Positions 22,297 to 32,915 of a stretch of DNA of 64,000 nt are shown here, in pieces (position 1 is the stretch's first letter; every line of letters begins with the position of its first letter). This DNA is from Melitaea cinxia (taxonomy: Eukaryota > Arthropoda > Insecta > Lepidoptera > Nymphalidae), in the NCBI RefSeq assembly GCF_905220565.1, contig NC_059402.1, positions 5,891,501 through 5,955,500 on the forward strand, read 5' to 3'. The notes under the pieces are model-generated. The model was not told where the DNA came from, ran no database searches, and was given only the letters and a program-made list of their open reading frames with translations. The position numbers and the translations under genes were made by a program.

Positions 22297-24243
22297 CATC
22301 ACGAAATCTCCGAAACTATAAGACCTACAAACTTGAAATTTGGCAGGTAGACTCTTTATAAGACGTAGGCATCCGCTAAGAACGGATTTTACGAAACTCC
22401 ACCCCTAAGGGAGTAAAACGGGGGCTGGAAGTTTCTACGAAAGTCCTATGTTTTTGAAGTAAGAGACTTGAAATTTAAAATGTATGCTCTATAGATGGTG
22501 AGGAGGCGTTCAATTAATGTATCTTTAGAAATCACCTCCCTTTTGGGGTTGAAACGGAGGATGGTAGGTTGACTCACACATCACGAAATCTCCGAAACTG
22601 TAACAGCTACAAACTTGAAATTTGGCAGATAGGTTCCTTATAAAGCGTAGACATCCGTTAAGAACGGATTTTACGAAACTCGATCCCTAAGGGGGTGAAA
22701 CGGCGGTTTGAAGTTTGTATGAAAGTCCCATGTTTTTGAAGTAAGAGACTTGAAATTTAAAATGTATGCTCTATAGATGATGAAAAGGTGTCCAGATAAT
22801 GTATCTTTAGAAATCAACTCCTTTTTGGGGTTAAAACGGGGGATCGTAGTTTGACTCACTCATCACGAAATCCCCGAAACTGTAACAGCTAAAAACTTGA
22901 AACTTGGCAAGTAGCTTTCTCTTATAAGGCGTAGACATCCGTTAAGAACGGATTTCACGAAACTCGACCCCTAAGGAGATAAAACGGGGGTTGGAAGTTT
23001 GTATGAAAGTCCTATGTTTTTGAAGTAAGAGACTTGAAATTTAAAATGTATGCTCTATAGATAATGAGAAGGTGTCCAAATAGTCTATCTTTAGAAATCA
23101 ACTCCCTTTTGGAGTTAAAACGGGGGGATAGTAGGTGTTCCGGCAACGTGCGTATAATTGATTATGGGTAGTATTTAAAACGACACGTTGATTACCAGTA
23201 CAATTTATTATAATTTTAAGCAATAACTTTTGCGGTCACAAAAATGGTATGAAGTTAAAATGGCTTCTAAGTTAAGGTCCAAACCTGTGACGTATAGCGT
23301 TCGACCAATCGAGATTGCCCGCGATTGGCCGGGACCGATATGTCGCGATATAGGAGGGATCCTATTGGTCGAACCCCACACATCGCAAATTTAGACCTTA
23401 TTACAAATAGATATAAGAAAAACGGAGCGGAGCGAACAGTAGGTTGACTCACTCATGACGAAATCTCCAAAACTATAACAGCTATAAACTTGAAATTTGG
23501 CAGGTAGGTTTCTTATAGGGTGTACACATCCACTAAGAACCTATTTTACGATACTCGATCCTTAAGGGGATAACACGGGTGTTGAAAGTTTGTATGAAAG
23601 TCCTATGTTTTTGAAGTAAGCGATTTGAAATTTAAAATGTATGCTCTATAGATGGTAAGAAGGTGTCCAAATAATGTATCTTTAGAAATACATTTCTTTT
23701 TGGGGTTTAAACGGGGGATGGTAGGTTGAATTACTCATGACGAAATCTACGAAATTATAACAGTGACAAACTAGAAACTTGGCAAGTAGCTTCCTTATAA
23801 GGCGTAGACATCCGTTAAGAGCGGATTTTACGAAACTCGACCCCTAAGGGGATAAAATGGGGTTGGAAGTTTATATGAAAGTCCTATGTTTTTGAAGTAA
23901 GAGACCTGAAATTTAAAATGTATGCTCTATAGATAATGAGAAGAAGTCCAAATAGTCTATCTTTAGAAATCAACTCCCTTTTGGAGTTAAAACGGGGGGA
24001 TGGTAGGTTGACTCACTCATGACGAAATCTCCGAAACTATAACAGCTATAAACTTGAAATTTGGCAGATAGGTTTCTTATGGGGTGTACACATCCACTAA
24101 GAACCTATTTTACGATACTCGATCCCCAAGGGGATAAAACGGGTGTTGAAAGTTTGTGTGAAAGTCCTATGTTTTTGAAGTAAGCGATTTGAAATTTAAA
24201 ATGTATGCTCTATAGTGGTGAAAAGGTGTCCAAATAATGCATC
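22297..24243 (+). repeat. 282-bp tandem repeat, six copies
   Basis: Units begin at 22297, 22579, 22861, 23454, 23736 and 24018 with 'cat(c/g)acgaaatct(c)cgaaact'. Spacing is exactly 282 bp within each block of three. The two blocks are separated only by the solo LTR at 23136-23438. Each unit holds 'aaacttgaaatttggcag', 'catccgctaagaac', 'aagtcctatgtttttgaagt' and 'aaaatgtatgctctatag'. Copies 4 and 6 resemble each other more than their neighbours, as do 3 and 5 in part ('aatagtctatctttagaaat'), suggesting a higher-order dimer. Confidence 0.9.
23136..23438. mobile_element. solo LTR, 303 bp, 5-bp target duplication
   Basis: The segment starts TGTTC and ends GAACA. It interrupts the 282-bp array and is flanked by the direct repeat GTAGG at 23131-23135 and 23439-23443. 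That is the structure of a solo LTR left by recombination between the two LTRs of an integrated retrotransposon. It contains an inverted pair 'gttcgaccaat' / 'attggtcgaac' (about 23299 and 23363) with CCAAT-type cores. Family (Ty3, BEL/Pao or copia) cannot be decided without the internal region. Confidence 0.8.
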
Positions 24244-25041
24244 GTAATATATATAAAAGAGAAAGGTCACTGTTTCACTCTTCTCGAGAACTCAAAAACC
24301 GCTGGATGGTCCATCCATCCAGGATAGACATAGATGAAATTTGGCAGGGAGGTAGATTATAGTTAGTAGACATCCGCTAAGAACGAATTTTGCGATATTT
24401 CACCGCTAAGGGGGTTTAATTGGGGTTGATAGTTTCTATGAAACATATACAGCAGGGTCGGCTTAAAGGACAATAACCGCGTTTGCAACTCTATGTGTTC
24501 AAGAAAGATTTATATTGATCACCTTTAAGTAGTACAAAAAAAAAAATTTTTTACTATATCCAACCTTTAGGTTACTAGAATACTTTTTTATTTACCCCTG
24601 TCGTCACGGAGTCCCGGAGGAGCGTGCGTTACGCTATTCCGTGGCATATATTTACGTAGAACTATATTAAAAACTAAATTGCATGCAGTATATTTTAAAC
24701 ATATTTACACTACAATACTATATTATTACTACATTATTTAATACCACAATTCTGACGAATTCAACGAACCATTTTGTTCGACGCGACGCGCGCTTCACGC
24801 GGACGTATTCGCGGGCAACAGTCAGTGTATTATAAAACAAAGTCCCCAAAAGTGTATGTGATCGATTCCCTCAAAATCTACGGAACGGATTTTCACGCGG
24901 TTTCACCGACGGAGACAGGGCTTCAAGAGGAAGGTTTACGGAACGGCTAAGCCGATTTTGATGAGAGGTTCACTGGAAGTTCACCGGGAAAACGCTGTAA
25001 CACAGTGATTTAAACGCAGGCGAAGCTGCGGGCACAGCTAG

Positions 25042-25790
25042 TTATTTTATAAATTCAGTAACGACACACTTATCTTCTCTCTATCACCTGTATGCAGACG
25101 ATCTTCAAATATACACTAACTTTAAGTTGGCTGATCTACCCACGAGTATTTACCAACTAAATAATGACTTGGACCTTATTTTTAAATGGAGTAACTTGTA
25201 CGAGTTAAAAGTTAATCCTTCTAAGTCTCAAGTGATTATCGTGAGTAGTCCAAAACTAGTCAGTAGCATTGATTGATTAAAGTTGCTTTGAATGTTAGCA
25301 TATCAATAGAATATATAGAATCTATATATAGAATATCTTTCGATCGTCATCTCTCTTGGTCACCTCAATTAACTGAGCTAAGCCGGAAATTGTTTGCAGC
25401 CGTCGGTTCACTCCGTCGACTCCAGTACTTTCGTCCCTTGCCTACCAAAATTGCGCTGGCACAATCACTACTTTTACTAATCCTTGACTATGCAGATACG
25501 TGTCTTCTGGATTTCAAAGAGGCGCAACTAAATAAGCTTGAACGCTTCAGCCTGTAATATCCCACTACTGGGCATAGGCCTCTTTCTCCATGTAGGAGAA
25601 GGATCAGAGCTTAATACACTACGCTTCTCTAATGCGGGTTGGTGGATATATTACCTTATATAAAAAGCTGGAGCGCCTTCAAAATCTCTGTATAAGGTTC
25701 ATATTTGGTCTTTGCAAATATGACCACGTCTCCGATTTTCGCAGTAAGGTCAAGTGGCTCCCAATGGAAAACTATATATAAACTTTGTGA
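25042..25790 (+). pseudogene. jockey-like LINE, 3' half of RT with YADD
   Basis: The coding sequence resumes as FINSVTTHLSSLYHLYADDL, carrying the catalytic YADD. It continues with KVNPSKSQVIIVSS, SFDRHLSWSPQLTELSRKLF and LPTKIALAQSLL, then LNKLER at about 25545. A SINE fragment (25548-25655) interrupts it, after which KKLERLQNLCIRFIFGLCKY and SKVKWLPMENYI finish the readable part. The duplicated KLER segment on both sides of the SINE looks like its target-site duplication. Frameshifts near 25275 show it is inactive. Confidence 0.85.
25548..25655 (-). mobile_element. SINE fragment inserted in LINE
   Basis: The 3' half of the tRNA-derived SINE ('cctgtaatatcccactactg', 'ggcctctttctccatgtagg', 'aggatcagagcttaat') sits inside the LINE coding sequence. 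LINE sequence 'aagcttgaacgctt' lies on its left and the near-copy 'aagctggagcgcctt' on its right. A diverged target-site duplication is the simplest explanation. Confidence 0.8.
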
Positions 25791-25799
25791 CCTCCCATT

Positions 25800-26190
25800 C
25801 GAAAACTATATATAAACTTTGTGAGTAGCGCCTGGAGCATGATGCCCCCCCCCCCCCTACTACACCGTACCAAATTTCGAATCGATAGGACATATGGAAG
25901 GTAATCAGATCCCACCATTAACTATTAAAGAGCTGATGATTTCAAAACGGCTGACCAGGCCATGGTTACCTTACCTAGTCAGATCCCCTAATCAACTAGA
26001 AAAGAGCTGATGATTTTCAAACGGCTGAACAGATTTTCATGAGACATGGCTAAGACTCGGGCTAAAATTATTTACGACACAAAAAAAAAACTAAACGAAA
26101 ATCGGTTCATCCGTTTGGGAGCTACGATACTACAGACAGATACACATACAGATACGTTAAACTTATAACACCCCTCTTTTTGCGTCGGGC
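25800..26190 (+). repeat. dispersed repeat with poly-C run
   Basis: The landmarks are a (C)14-like run near 25845, 'aggtaatcagatccc' duplicated at about 25900 and 25975, 'aaagagctgatgattt' twice, 'cggttcatccgtttgggagc' and 'taacacccctctttttgcgt'. It resembles a 3' part of a lepidopteran non-LTR or Helitron family. No ORF. Confidence 0.45.
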
Positions 26191-26198
26191 GTTAATAA

Positions 26199-27130
26199 TA
26201 TATTTATTTATTTATTTATTTATTTATTTGGAGAACGGTACAGAAACAATTACAGAATAACAGCGTAGCATAAAACAGAAAAAAAATAGATACAAATTGT
26301 CCCCTCTATGTCTCACTAAGAACATAGGGATAAGATTTACAGCAAGGACAGTAATGATGATTAATTATTACTATTAATAGTCTAGAGCACCAAGAATGAA
26401 AACACCAAGGCAACTAATTGATCTAACTAAATAGCTTCCTAACTTTAGTTTTAAAAAGATGCCGGGAGCACGAGAACATATCAATATTATTAAATAAACT
26501 ATTGTGTAGGACACACATTCTGTAAAGTGGCGCGCGTTGACCTATATTTGTTCTAGTTAATTCTGTATGGAAAAGGTTTTTAGACCGAGTTGGTTTAGCT
26601 GGAGCTCGAAAATACAGTTCTGCAAGAAGTTGTGGTGCGTTTATTTCACCCATGCAAATATGTCTGAGGGTAAGTGCATCAGCCATCGAACGTCTATCGC
26701 TAAGAGAAATCATGCTGTATCTATCTAATAATTCATCATAAGAGCACCTTGGGGAATGAATACGGTAGTTGAGGATACGTAAAAACTTTTTTTGTACAAG
26801 TTCTAGGCGATTTTTGTATGTATCGTAGTATGGGTTCCAAATGGGGGATAAATACTCAAGTTGTGAGCGCACTAAACTTTTGTAAAGACACATAAATGTT
26901 TCTTTTCGCTTAAAAGATTTCGTGATGCGGCAGATAAAACCTAACATGCGGTTAGATTTTTTTATTATGTGATCAATGTGTGTATCAAGCGTAAGCTTTG
27001 TATCCAGATAAACACCTAAGTCACGAATCAACGGTTCAGTATCGAGCATATGATCTCCCAGCGAAAAGGTGGATGGTATTATGTTTTTATTTCTTGAAAA
27101 TCGATATATGTAGGAATGAGGTCACACTGG
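26199..27130 (-). pseudogene. LINE 3' end, RT C-terminal ORF (208 aa)
   Basis: The minus-strand frame 27049-26423 reads LIRDLGVYLDTKLTLDTHID, then YKSLVRSQLEYLSPIWNPYY, RLELVQKKFLRIL and RSMADALTLRHICMGE. It continues in the same frame upstream (FSLGDHM) to about 27080. This is the region following the reverse-transcriptase core of jockey- or R1-like non-LTR elements. A 3' UTR of about 220 bp ends in an (AAAT)n tail, the complement of (attt)n at 26199-26231. The copy is 5'-truncated but its last 208 codons are open, so it is relatively young. It opposes the LINE at 21.4-25.8 kb and belongs to a different family. Confidence 0.85.
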
Positions 27131-27179
27131 TTAATAATAATGTTAACACGAGATAGTTATAAGTTAACGGGGGGAGACT

Positions 27180-27855
27180 AACTTCTTAGCATTCGATGGA
27201 TTCATTGTGTGGGTGCCGGATCCATCGTGTGGCAGAGGGTGAAACTCATAGCAGTTCCTAGGACTTCCGAACTAGGTGTAGGTTTAAGGAGACCCCTTTG
27301 AGATGCCCATCAACGCTCACCTTCCCTCAAATTAAAGATAGTAATTTTTTTATAGTAATATATTGAAAGAGACTAGGTTAAGCTACTAGTAGGATACAAC
27401 AAGTGCACCGTGCCAAGCCAGAGCCAAGACCAAGCCAAGACTGCCTTAGCCGCGATTGCTCCGGACGTTTTATCAGAATGACTCCAGTAATAGACTGAGT
27501 GAGGGTAGGTGAGTATCGAACGATGAGCTAAGTGGCGTGATCGGTGCATCCGTTGTTTATAAATCTCTTGCTAATTACGTACGACAGCACAGGTGCTGAC
27601 ACATACAAATCTTTTTCTATGTATACTATTAGTGTAGTTTAGTATTACTAATTTAACTACTAAGTTTTAAGTTTTTTTAGTATTACTAATAAGACTACAT
27701 AAGTTTATGGTCCTGATGATAAGTGATTATCATAGCCCATGAAAGCTTGCAACCTTAGGATTAAAAGAGCGTTGCTGGCCTTACTTACATACACACAGAT
27801 CACACATAACACATAAAAAAGACTACTTGAGGTTAATTTATTTCTTTTCTTCATC
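27180..27855. other. intergenic DNA, short direct repeats
   Basis: No gene was recognised. Short duplicated blocks 'tagtattactaat' occur at about 27640 and 27680. Confidence 0.4.
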
Positions 27856-27861
27856 TACAGA

Positions 27862-28130
27862 TATACAAAATTCTCGAACACAAACTCATCAAACCAAACA
27901 GTACCGAGGCCGGTTATACTCAAAGTATTCGAACATTCACAAGAATTAGAAATAATAATGCCAGTAAAAAACAACGACTTCATATACAATACAGATACAA
28001 CAACCGGTCGGGTACAGAAAGAATATAAGTTATTTACTTTAGCGGTTCCGGTTGAAGATATAAAGAAAGCAGTGAAAGGACTTAAGGCTCTGCCGACTGA
28101 AATCAATCATTGGTTCAATAATTCTGTTTT
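27862..28130 (+). CDS. exon-like open segment of unknown function
   Basis: A pyrimidine tract and 'cttcatctacag' precede 27862, and 'gtaagt' follows 28130, giving a 269-bp internal-exon-like segment. One frame is open throughout, with YKLFTLAVPVEDIKKAVKGL as its most structured part and MPVKNNDFIYNTD before it. That block recalls the region before the zinc knuckles in gag-like ORF1 proteins of non-LTR elements, but the match is weak. No neighbouring exon was found. It could equally be an exon of a host gene outside the window or a retroelement relic. Confidence 0.3.
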
Positions 28131-28152
28131 GTAAGTAAATTTTTGTTTGGTA

Positions 28153-28856
28153 TCATCACTACATAGTATAAAACAAAGTCGCTTTCTCTGTCCCTATGTC
28201 CCTATGTATGCTTAAATCTTTAAAAAAAAAAAAAAAATCTAAAACGGATTTTGATGCGGTTTTTTTTTTTAAGAGGAAGGTTACTTATAATAACATCCAT
28301 TAAATAGTGGAGAAATACTGTTATTTTTGAGGTTTCTAATGTGATGTCGTAAATAATTACATTTTTTCCGCTTATATTGCAAACGCAGCCCGAACCCTAC
28401 GAGATTTATCAAAATAATGTACTAAGTATTGACACACAAAAAGTTCTACAGAAAACTCCGGTATGGTATATGTCTATCTCTTATGGATATCCCACAATAA
28501 CATTTTTTTGTCATTTACTTTTTACGACAAATAATGGCTAATTTTCAAAGCGATTTTAACCAATACAGCATTAATCCTTATCTAATTAAATACATTGTTG
28601 ATTCAATATAGATCTATATGGCTCTTTGCAGCATATGATTTAAATGAATATTTTCGAAGATATTACAGATTTAAAAATTGCGGTACGTAGCGTTTGCGGC
28701 GGTTCCGGCCGGCTTTTACTCTAAAGTTAACGCGTGCGGGCTACGGGCAGTAATGAATAAATCAAAACTACTAGATCGATTTTAATCATTTTTTCAGTGA
28801 ATGACATAGGCTATAATTATATTTTTTCCCCTTGCGAAGCCGGAGCGGGTCGCTAG
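28153..28856 (+). mobile_element. Helitron-like element, 704 bp
   Basis: It starts A^TC at 28153 ('tcatcactacatagtataaa' then 'caaagtcgctttctctgtcc') and ends 'gcgggtcgctag'^T at 28856. The head matches the one at about 24822 and the tail matches the other CTAG elements in the window. There is no coding capacity. Confidence 0.6.
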
Positions 28857-29104
28857 TTATAAATAAATTTGTGTTTTTTTTGAGAGTACATTGTAATAAA
28901 AGATTAGGGTGTATAGAGAAAGAGATGAGTGAGTGATAGCAAATAGAAAGAGAAAATATGAAGAAGTAGATAGTGAATGAACTGAAAATACTATTGCGCG
29001 AGTTTTTGAGTAAGTAATTAACCCTTTAACCGGCAACACCGTAATATTACGAGTACTTTCAACTAATTGTAAGTCTTTTAAATAAAATTGTTCTGTAACA
29101 ATGT

Positions 29105-29284
29105 TAGTTACCATACTTCTCCAAAACGGCTGGACCGATTTTTATGACATTTTGTGTGTATATCAGGTAGGTCTGCCAACGGCCAACATTTATATTTCAT
29201 ACCCCTAAGTTACAAGAGGGGGGGGGGGAGGATTAAAGGGGTTAATAATATTTATGGCAAAACTACGTTTACTGAGTCAGCTAG
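29105..29284 (+). mobile_element. Helitron fragment, 3' part
   Basis: This is the same family as 2113-2332: 'ccaaaacggctggaccgatt', a G-run at about 29218-29228, 'tttatggcaaaactacgttt' and a terminal 'cagctag' followed by T. The 5' TC end is not evident. Confidence 0.65.
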
Positions 29285-29794
29285 TAGTTTTATGATTTTT
29301 ACCAAAACAGAAAAAATCTAATGTCGATTTTCAAGGGTGAAATATCGATTCACTGAATCGATTCAGTACAACATATCGATTTAAAAATTGATTTATTTGG
29401 TTGTTGTTGTTTTAAAATTTGTCCCCAATAGGGAAAGGCAAAGGAATATAATACATACAACCTATTATAGTTTGAATTTGTAAGTTTCGTTCTGATATAT
29501 CAAAAGGCCGGAGCCAAGGCTGAAGTAGTGAGTATCGATTTATTTGGTCGAGGATCGATTTTTCGATTATTCGATTTCAGATCGTCATGCCTAGCTTGAG
29601 TGTAACTTAAAATATTATATTTTATATTAACATACCTATAGCAAAGAGCAACACGGAGGGGAGTAGCCATGTACAGGCGTTCCCCTCTGTCAAGGTATAA
29701 GGCCAAATGGCCATATACATACAATAAAACTAGTTGCAGCCGCACTGATTACTAGACAATCTAGTTACGCGATTGAATCAACGTCCTTCAAAAA

Positions 29795-30740
29795 ATGCCA
29801 AATTGTTCTGTTTTTTGCTGCAAAAAAAGATCTGCCACGTCAAATTTACTAAAACATGGCGTTACCTTTCATACATAAGTATTTTTTAATCACATTATTA
29901 CTTGTATACTTCTTTTAAACATTTTTTAAACTTAAAAATTATAAATATTATCGTTCGTGTTGACTCGATTTGTTTACCAACACAGGCCGCTCGCCCTCAT
30001 ACAATATGCGGATCGGTCGAGCGACTGATCGGAGTCTATTTCCGAGAAGTCACTGTCGCCGAGCGATAGTGTTGTTACCGGTTTGTTTGTAGATGGTTAT
30101 CGATAAAAACGGCAAAGGCAAAAGAGGAGACAGACATTTTTGAGATTTTGATTTATTTAAAATATTATATTGCTAGCTTTTTTTAATAAACATAGTTATA
30201 TAATAAAATTGCATTAAATTAAATATAATACAAGTATTATGAGTATTAATACATTTTACTAGAATTAGTTAATGTGAACTTCGACCATAATGTTTTATAT
30301 AAAAATTTGGCAGGTTTTCTAAAAATCCAAATTTAAGGGATACATGGAAAAAAATTGTAATAACAGATTAACTTGGACGCCCACAAAAAATAGTGTAATT
30401 TGTTCAGATCATATCAATACCACTAACTTTCAAGTGTTGGCGAACAATAGAAGGATTAGTCGAGGGCACCAAACCAACACTAACGCCACACTGTTTTTGT
30501 CCCGTAATTTTGTTTTGCCTCATATACAAGGTAATCAAGATATGTTTCACCTTAGTCATAGTAGTGAAATGAAGCTTTGATTTATCAACTTTGAAAATTA
30601 ACAATGTCCATCCTTTCAGAGTCATCAACAAATCATTCAATCTAGCAGATGATAAGCTATCATCTTATGATGCCATTAGTGCTACGCTCCCTATTCCCGA
30701 TTCGTTGAAATCACCGTGTACATCATCAACTCCTCAAAAT
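29795..30740 (+). pseudogene. THAP-domain gene relic (C2CH zinc finger)
   Basis: The first exon starts with ATG at 29795 and reads MPNCSVFCCKKRSATSNLLK then HGVTFH. This is the N-terminal half of a THAP domain: Cys pair, then FH. After an intron the frame from 30314 reads FSKNPNLRDTWKKI, and after a one-base shift WTPTKNSVICSDHI supplies the conserved W, C and H. The expected donor after 29874 is ATAAGT instead of GTAAGT. A third exon-like segment (30620-30740) is open. THAP domains bind DNA and occur in P-element-type transposases and in host regulators. The broken donor and frameshifts indicate a pseudogene. Confidence 0.65.
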
Positions 30741-30862
30741 GTATGTTAACCTTTGATCGTTTATTGTAGACTGGCATTGTTTGGCATAACAACGTTGCAC
30801 CAAACGTATTGTGACATAATTATAATAGTTAGACATATGCTGCCGCGACACTTTTTAACCGA

Positions 30863-31118
30863 AAAAGGAGGAGGTTCTCAATTCGACTGTATTTTTTTAT
30901 GTATGTTACTTCAGAACTTTTGACTGGGTGGACCGATTTTATGATTTTTAATTTAATAGAAAGCTGATGTTTATCATGTGGTCGCGTTCAAATTTCATCG
31001 AGATCTGATAACAACTTTTTGAGTAACCTTTGATAACGCGTATATATTACGTATATTGTATTACTTGTCGATGTAATTGAATTCAGTTTTTTTTCGTTTG
31101 CGAGCAAATACAATTATT
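30863..31118 (+). repeat. dispersed 'gaagtcggttttt' repeat, copy
   Basis: It contains 'ggaggttctcaattcgactg', 'cagaacttttgactgggtgg', 'tttgataacgcg' and ends 'gaattcagttttttttcgtt' then 'tgcgagcaaa'. It is a shorter copy of the repeat at 34357-35117, with other partial copies at about 9215-9445 and 48448-48695. Confidence 0.7.
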
Positions 31119-31124
31119 GTAGAT

Positions 31125-31780
31125 AATGATGTATTCTACAAAGTCTTACTACATTTTCTATTTCTATTATCATTAATTTTTGCAGCGCACGCAATGTAAG
31201 CAATTTTTTAGGTTATTTTTTTATCCCTTGGGTTACATCATTGGAGTTTTAGTAAGGATCCCTAATATTTTTGAAAATATTGTATAACCTATGTCACTCA
31301 AGGATAGTGTAGCTTCTCAACGGTGAAATAATTTTTTGAATCAGTCCAGTAGTTTGGGAGCCTATTCAATGCTAACAAACAAACAACAAATCTTTACTCT
31401 TTATAATCGTTTATTTTACATGAAGATGTTTGATTTGTAGTATATAATAAATTAAGTCAATTTTTATAGTAACATACCTTTGTATCACTTTAAAAACCTT
31501 ATTTCCCTAACCGAGTACTTGAATTTATCGATAATGCATATCGACAGTTGTTACAACCACGGCTGTAAGCAACTTGTTAGTGTAGTTGCGGCGTGTCATT
31601 ATACTGTAATGACACAAAATGTATCTATGTGTGTGTGAAAAATGTAAGTGTGATTTTAATTTAGTATGTGTAAGTTTCGTAGTGACAGAGGATTATTTTT
31701 GTGTGGGATTTAGATAAAGTGTGCATGTGTGTGATTTCCCCCCGCAAAAAATGACAGACAATTTTGTATCGGTAACAAAC
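31125..31780. other. AT-rich intergenic DNA
   Basis: No gene was recognised. The segment at 31250-31400 resembles the tail of a dispersed Helitron-like repeat ('agtgtagcttctcaacggtg', 'cagtccagtagtttgggagc'). Confidence 0.4.
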
Positions 31781-32520
31781 GCAATGGCTACTCCCCTCCG
31801 TGTTGCTCTATGACCTATAGCCTGTTTTTTTTCGCTACGGACTAAATTGACATAAGCTGTGTTGCTAGTTTTTTTGCGAATCATTAATAGTGATATGCCG
31901 CTACCGTAACTTTACGTAATTTACAATCTAGTATCGTTTTTCAGCAATAATTACAAAAATATGTCTTTAAAACTTTAGAATGTGGCGACAACCGTAATGT
32001 ACCTATAGGCATACCTATATATGTACCTGTATGGCTAATGTATAGATATGATAAATAAAACACTTATTTTTTAAGTATTTATTAATCTTAGTAATCACAT
32101 GCAAATTAAGGCTATCTTTTAGATTAAGAACTATCGAATTATGGGGTTTTGGGGAATGGAGGGTGGACGGTGGATGGGGAGCTATACTAGGTAACATCCG
32201 TTCGTGCCATCGTTCGGAAACCAATGGTTATGGAGATCTATCTATCTCAGTCTATGTTGTCTATACGGCTGTTTCAATAGTCTGGTTTTGCCTCTTAGCG
32301 ATAGATTTTTGACGCAATTTCTATGGAGCTCACGTCAAAATTATATCTCTATTAAGCAAATTCAGAGATAGATAGAATATTGAAAGTGGTCTATGTCGTT
32401 TATTTCAGTTCGTATCGTTTATTGATCTTGCAGTCGAGATCAGTTTTACGTACTCCTGTTCGAAAATAACATGTGACATGTGAAATAAATGTGTAAAAGC
32501 TGCGGAATTCTTCTTCCAAT

Positions 32521-32915
32521 CTCAAAACTTTAACCATGGATATCTCCATAATATCTGCATAACCATGGGGTTCCGAAGGGTGGCAGTGGTACCGGAGGTA
32601 CCAGTTTCTCTTTATAATTTGCCTTATGTGCAACTTTTGGAGCGCTCAAATTCTCATTCTCCTTGTACTCCTTGAGCACTTTGTATACCGAACTCCTGGC
32701 TATGTTTAAAATTTCAGCAGTTTCTAAAACACATTCGTTTTTCTTCAGCGTTTAGGTTAGAGATTCTGTTCTCTTTTCGGTGTATACATATTTGTACGCG
32801 TTCATTATCATATTTTTTTCACTTTCGGCTAAAGAAATATGCTTTATCTTTTTCTTGGCGAAAAGTTTTCTTCATCGCGTTTACGCGACAAAGTTGAAGG
32901 CTGAGCGTCCATTAT
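32521..32915 (-). pseudogene. HTH transposase-like N-terminus, broken
   Basis: The minus strand begins MDAQPSTLSRKRDEENFSPR at 32912. After a frame change it reads SLAESEKNMIMNAYKYVYTE, an in-frame stop, then ETAEILNIARSSVYKVLKEY and KENENLSAPKV, ending at a stop just before 32521. The block 'ETAxILNIxRSSVYxVLKEYK' is a helix-turn-helix typical of the N-terminus of Tc1/IS630-like (DDE_3) transposases found in insects. No catalytic core follows, and stops break it. This is a relic, and the family assignment rests on motif resemblance only. Confidence 0.5.

Larger units (their letters stand above)
22266..25041 (+). mobile_element. Helitron-like composite insertion in the LINE
   Basis: The insertion starts A^TC at 22266 and ends CTAG^T at 25038-25041 with the family 3' end 'gcgaagctgcgggcacagct'. 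LINE coding sequence resumes directly after it. Inside are six copies of a 282-bp repeat, a 303-bp solo LTR, a diverged repeat unit (24246-24440), AT-rich DNA, and from about 24822 a second Helitron-like head ('tataaaacaaagtc', as at 28153). It may be one repeat-bearing Helitron, or two or more Helitrons inserted in tandem. No Rep/helicase ORF is present. Confidence 0.6.
29635..31820. repeat. inverted ~36-bp repeats flanking THAP relic
   Basis: 'agagcaacacggaggggagt' with flanking matches at 29635-29670 recurs as its complement at 31784-31820. The pair encloses the THAP-domain relic (29795-30740) and a copy of the 'gaagtcggtttttt' repeat. They may be the ends of a degenerate DNA transposon or two independent insertions in opposite orientation. 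No flanking duplication was seen. Confidence 0.5.

Noticed and set aside
22297..24243. CRISPR-like array
   Set aside because: Units are 282 bp, contiguous and without unique spacers, in a eukaryotic genome; it is a tandem repeat.
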